A stretch of DNA of 7,663 nucleotides, from NCBI GenBank assembly GCA_049314515.1, contig JBMOEY010000069.1, positions 1-7,663 on the forward strand, written 5' to 3'. The notes beneath the pieces were generated by a model, which worked only from the letters and a program-made list of their open reading frames with translations, made no database searches and was not told where the DNA came from. Position 1 is the stretch's first letter; the number at the start of each line of letters is the position of its first letter. Source of the stretch: RFQD01 sp049314515 (GTDB lineage Bacteria; Actinomycetota; Actinomycetes; Actinomycetales; Microbacteriaceae). A program made the position numbers and the translations under genes. Below, piece after piece: positions 5,478 to 7,663 of this stretch.

Positions 5478-6671
5478 TTAGCGCGCACCCATCAAGTGCT
5501 CGGTGGCGAGCTGGTTGAGGCGAACGAAACCAAAGCCACGGCCGTTGAAATACGAGTCTGCGTCAAAATTCTCGTAAGCCGACTTGTCGCCGAGAAGGTC
5601 TTGGTAGGTCTCACCCTTCGACAACGTGGTTTCGTTGATTTCTGCCACGCGAGCTGCCTTGAGCGCCGCCTGCACCTCGGGGTCTGCCCGGAACGCGGCG
5701 GCACGCTGCTTGAGCAGCAGATACATGCGGATGTTCGCACGAGCCGACTCCCAGACTCCCTCGTAGTCCTCGGTACGGCTGGGCTTGTAGTCGAAGTGAC
5801 GAGGGCCGTCATAAGCGCGACCACCCTTCGGGCCACCGAATTCGATGAGGTCGACGAGCGAGAACGCGTTCGCCAGATCTCCGTGGCCGAAAACGAGGTC
5901 TTGGTCATACTTGATTCCGCGCTGACCGTTGAGGTCAATGTGGAAGAGCTTTCCGTGCTCGAGAGCTTGGGCGATTCCGGCCGTGAAGTTAAGTCCGGCC
6001 ATCTGCTCGTGCCCGGTCTCCGGGTTGAGGCCCACCATTTCGGGATGTTCGAGGGTCGCAATGAAGGCCATGGCGTGACCAACCGTCGGAAGCAGGATGT
6101 CCCCGCGGGGCTCGTTCGGCTTGGGTTCGATGGCGAAGCGAATGTCATAACCCTTGTCGGTCACGTACTGGCAGAGCAGGTTGACGCCCTCACGGTATCG
6201 CTCGAGGGCTCCGCGCACGTCTTTGGCAGCGTCATACTCAGCGCCCTCACGCCCACCCCACATAACGAAGGTCTTGGCGCCCATTTCGGCCGCAAGGTCG
6301 AGGTTGCGCAGCGTCTTGCGCAATGCAAAGCGACGAACACCGCGATCGTTACTCGTGAACGCACCGTCCTTAAAGACGGGGTGGCTAAACAGATTGGTCG
6401 TCATCATGGGCACGATGACACCCGTGTCGGCAAGTGCCTGCTTGAGGCGATCGATCTGCTTCTGGCGTTCAGCGTCGGTGCTTCCAAAGGCGAAGAGGTC
6501 ATCGTCATGGAATGTCATGCCGTACGCGCCGATTTCGTTGAGCTTTTCCACGGCCTCGACAACGTCTAGTGGGGCGCGTGTTGCCGAGCCAAATGGGTCG
6601 GCGGCCGTCCAGCCGATGGTCCATAGTCCGAATGAAAATTTGTCGTCACGCGAAGGGGTGAGTGAGGTCAT
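5478..6671 (-). CDS. xylA: Xylose isomerase, class I
   Basis: This cytoplasmic metal-dependent enzyme converts D-xylose to D-xylulose and is the first catabolic step. The 397-residue length and the sequence fit the short class I enzymes of actinomycetes (about 390) rather than the roughly 440-residue class II type. All active-site residues are present: TFHDDDL with His55 and Asp58 (ring opening), EPKPNEPRGD with Glu182 and Lys184 (metal 1 and the catalytic lysine), NPETGHEQMAG with Glu218 and His221, HIDLNGQRGIKYDQD with Asp246, Asp256 and Asp258 (metal 2), and HFDYKP with Asp294. WGGREG occurs at 138-143. The ATG at 6671 is preceded by AAGGA at 7-8 nt spacing. It leads the xylAB unit and diverges from the ROK regulator across 156 bp that hold an operator candidate. 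It looks intact and functional. Confidence 0.97.
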   Translation of the reverse strand: MTSLTPSRDDKFSFGLWTIGWTAADPFGSATRAPLDVVEAVEKLNEIGAYGMTFHDDDLFAFGSTDAERQKQIDRLKQALADTGVIVPMMTTNLFSHPVFKDGAFTSNDRGVRRFALRKTLRNLDLAAEMGAKTFVMWGGREGAEYDAAKDVRGALERYREGVNLLCQYVTDKGYDIRFAIEPKPNEPRGDILLPTVGHAMAFIATLEHPEMVGLNPETGHEQMAGLNFTAGIAQALEHGKLFHIDLNGQRGIKYDQDLVFGHGDLANAFSLVDLIEFGGPKGGRAYDGPRHFDYKPSRTEDYEGVWESARANIRMYLLLKQRAAAFRADPEVQAALKAARVAEINETTLSKGETYQDLLGDKSAYENFDADSYFNGRGFGFVRLNQLATEHLMGAR

Positions 6672-6702
6672 GAGTCAATCCTTGTTTGTCGAGGTGAATC
6701 GC

Positions 6703-6736
6703 AAAAAAGTCAAAGAGGGCGGGATCGTGCCCGCTC
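6703..6736 (-). promoter_or_regulatory. Stem-loop with U-rich tail in the xylA leader
   Basis: On the minus strand GCGGG (6734-6730) and CCCGC (6723-6719) pair around a six-base loop, and the stem can extend by GA/TC across a two-base bulge. Ten nucleotides downstream comes a run of six T (6708-6703), with TTT between. It lies between the operator candidate and the xylA ribosome site, so transcripts starting near 6770 would contain it. The short stem and displaced U-run make it at best a weak terminator or attenuator; a leader hairpin affecting mRNA stability is equally possible. Confidence 0.35.
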
Positions 6737-6747
6737 AATTCCCTAAT

Positions 6748-6766
6748 TTGTTGGATGAGAGAACAA
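6748..6766. promoter_or_regulatory. Candidate ROK (XylR) operator, site 3, between xylA and xylR
   Basis: TTGTT-N9-AACAA is a perfect 5+5 inverted repeat. Its left flank AATTTGTTGGAT is identical over 12 bp to site 1 upstream of xylF, and AACA falls at the same distance. A possible xylA -10 hexamer TCTAAT (minus strand, 6779-6774) would place the xylA start point at the edge of this site, which fits repression. No good -35 partner is visible for that box and no convincing xylR promoter could be assigned, so only the operator is proposed. One site in a divergent region could control both xylA and the regulator gene. Confidence 0.6.
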
Positions 6767-6827
6767 TATCGAAATTAGACTGCACCCATAAGGTTTATTT
6801 GCCACATTGCGACCGGAGGTGAGTGAC

Positions 6828-7663
6828 GTGAGTCCGGCGTCTCGTGAACCCCTGTCACCCCCATCGACACTCGGCAGTAACCGTGACGTTATCCGTCAGC
6901 ACAATCTGTCGGCTGTCCTTCGGCTTCTGCGCAAATACGGGACCATGTCACGATCCGCGCTTGCACAACGAACCGAACTCAATCGTTCGACAATTTCAGA
7001 CTTGGTAACGGAGCTCGAAGAACTTGGGCTCATCACCGAATCCGACACCTCTGACCGAACGGGAGTAGGTCGGCCTTCACGCATGGTGGCACTCTCTGAG
7101 GACGTTGTGGTTTTTGCCGTGAATCCCGAAACCGACGCGACGACCGTGGGCTTGGTCAGTCTGTCGGGCAACGTCGTGCGCAAAGAGCGCGTGAATCTCG
7201 AAACGGTGCCTGAGCCTGGTGAAGCCGTCAAGATTACTGCTGAGGTCATCGCCACAATCCGACGAGAATTACCCCGAGATGTTCGGATTGCCGGCATTGG
7301 AGTCGCTGTGCCCGGTCAGGTGCGAGTGGGTGATGGAGTCGTGCGTCTCGCCCCACATCTCAATTGGGTTGAAGTGCCGTTCGCCAGCATGCTCAACCAA
7401 GCAACCGGGCTTCCGGTGGCTATCGACAACGATGCCAGCCTGGGGTCCATCGCTGAACTCGATTTCGGTGCGGGTCGCGGATTTAGTGAAATCGTCTACA
7501 TGTTCGGCGGTGCCGGCGGGATCGGCGGCGGAGTGGTACTCGGCGGTAACCTTCTGCGCGGATCCGCAGGGTACGCAGGCGAGTTGGGCCACGTTCGCAT
7601 TTCGGACATGCCCCGAGATGACTATTCAGGATTGCAGGGCACCCTGGAAGCACTTGTCAAGCG
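6828..7663 (+). CDS. xylR: ROK-family transcriptional regulator, XylR-like, N-terminal 278 codons, 3' end outside window
   Basis: This is probably the xylose-responsive repressor of the cluster. The first 70 or so residues form a winged helix: helix-turn-helix around 25-70 (SRSALAQRTELNRSTISDLV at 41-60) and the wing motif GVGRPSR at 79-85. The rest is the ROK sugar-binding fold, with VAVPGQV at 159-165, DNDASLGSIAEL at 200-211 retaining the kinase-position Asp202, and GGIGGGVVLGGNLLRGSAGYAGELGH at 230-255. The kinase phosphate loop (DxGGT) is absent, as expected for a regulator. The zinc motif CxCGxxGC after GH is also lost: the three Cys positions read Asp265, Ser267 and Thr272. The start is GTG at 6828, 8 nt after GGAGG; another in-frame GTG at 6819 overlaps that ribosome site and is less likely. 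The gene is divergent from xylA. The xylose role is inferred from context. Confidence 0.92.
   Translation, partial: MSPASREPLSPPSTLGSNRDVIRQHNLSAVLRLLRKYGTMSRSALAQRTELNRSTISDLVTELEELGLITESDTSDRTGVGRPSRMVALSEDVVVFAVNPETDATTVGLVSLSGNVVRKERVNLETVPEPGEAVKITAEVIATIRRELPRDVRIAGIGVAVPGQVRVGDGVVRLAPHLNWVEVPFASMLNQATGLPVAIDNDASLGSIAELDFGAGRGFSEIVYMFGGAGGIGGGVVLGGNLLRGSAGYAGELGHVRISDMPRDDYSGLQGTLEALVK

Noticed and set aside
5343..6569. Long open frame (about 408 codons) on the plus strand opposite xylA and the start of xylB
   Set aside because: It spans two genes whose active-site residues are complete on the minus strand. It has no recognisable domain and is best explained as a mirror of codon bias.
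6747..6790. Promoter for the ROK gene (for example TTGGAT with ATTAGA at 17 bp)
   Set aside because: The -10 match is poor and several equally weak alternatives exist, so no specific promoter could be supported.
1..7663. Search for a novel defence, mobile or RNA system
   Set aside because: Every segment longer than about 220 bp is covered by a recognised xylose-pathway gene. No direct-repeat arrays, tRNA-like folds, transposase motifs or terminal repeats were seen.

Overview
The window carries a complete D-xylose uptake and catabolism cluster from an actinomycete. The evidence is a mid-to-high GC content, frequent GTG/TTG starts, and a class I xylose isomerase of about 397 residues of the Streptomyces/Arthrobacter type. 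The overall look is closest to Microbacteriaceae, but the family-level placement is an impression, not a demonstrated fact. Both window edges cut a gene.

Layout, read in the direction of transcription on the minus strand: xylA (xylose isomerase, 6671-5478) and xylB (xylulokinase, 5474-4056) are 3 bp apart and form one unit. After a 219-bp regulatory gap come a xylose-binding lipoprotein (xylF-like, 3836-2793), a structured 148-bp intercistronic spacer, a single-domain ABC ATPase (xylG-like, 2644-1895), a membrane permease (xylH-like, 1892-654), and the first 202 codons of an aldose 1-epimerase (galM-like, 606 to beyond position 1). On the plus strand, divergent from xylA, is the first 278 codons of a ROK-family repressor (xylR-like, 6828 to beyond 7663).

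Working model: the lipoprotein captures xylose outside the membrane, and the permease with the ATPase imports it. The mutarotase speeds anomer interconversion. XylA makes D-xylulose and XylB makes D-xylulose 5-phosphate for the pentose phosphate pathway. The ROK protein probably represses both minus-strand units and itself. A conserved element (core ATTTGTTGG, in two of three copies part of an inverted repeat of type TTGTT-N9-AACAA) occurs only in the two long intergenic regions: twice upstream of xylF and once between xylA and xylR.

The gene content matches a known type of locus. The most noteworthy points are the ROK regulator's loss of all three cysteines of the family zinc site, the shared operator set, a perfect 14-bp hairpin between xylF and xylG, a stem-loop with a U-rich tail in the xylA leader, and further palindromes in the xylF promoter region. 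I found no RNA genes, mobile elements, CRISPR arrays or evidence of a new defence or other novel system.
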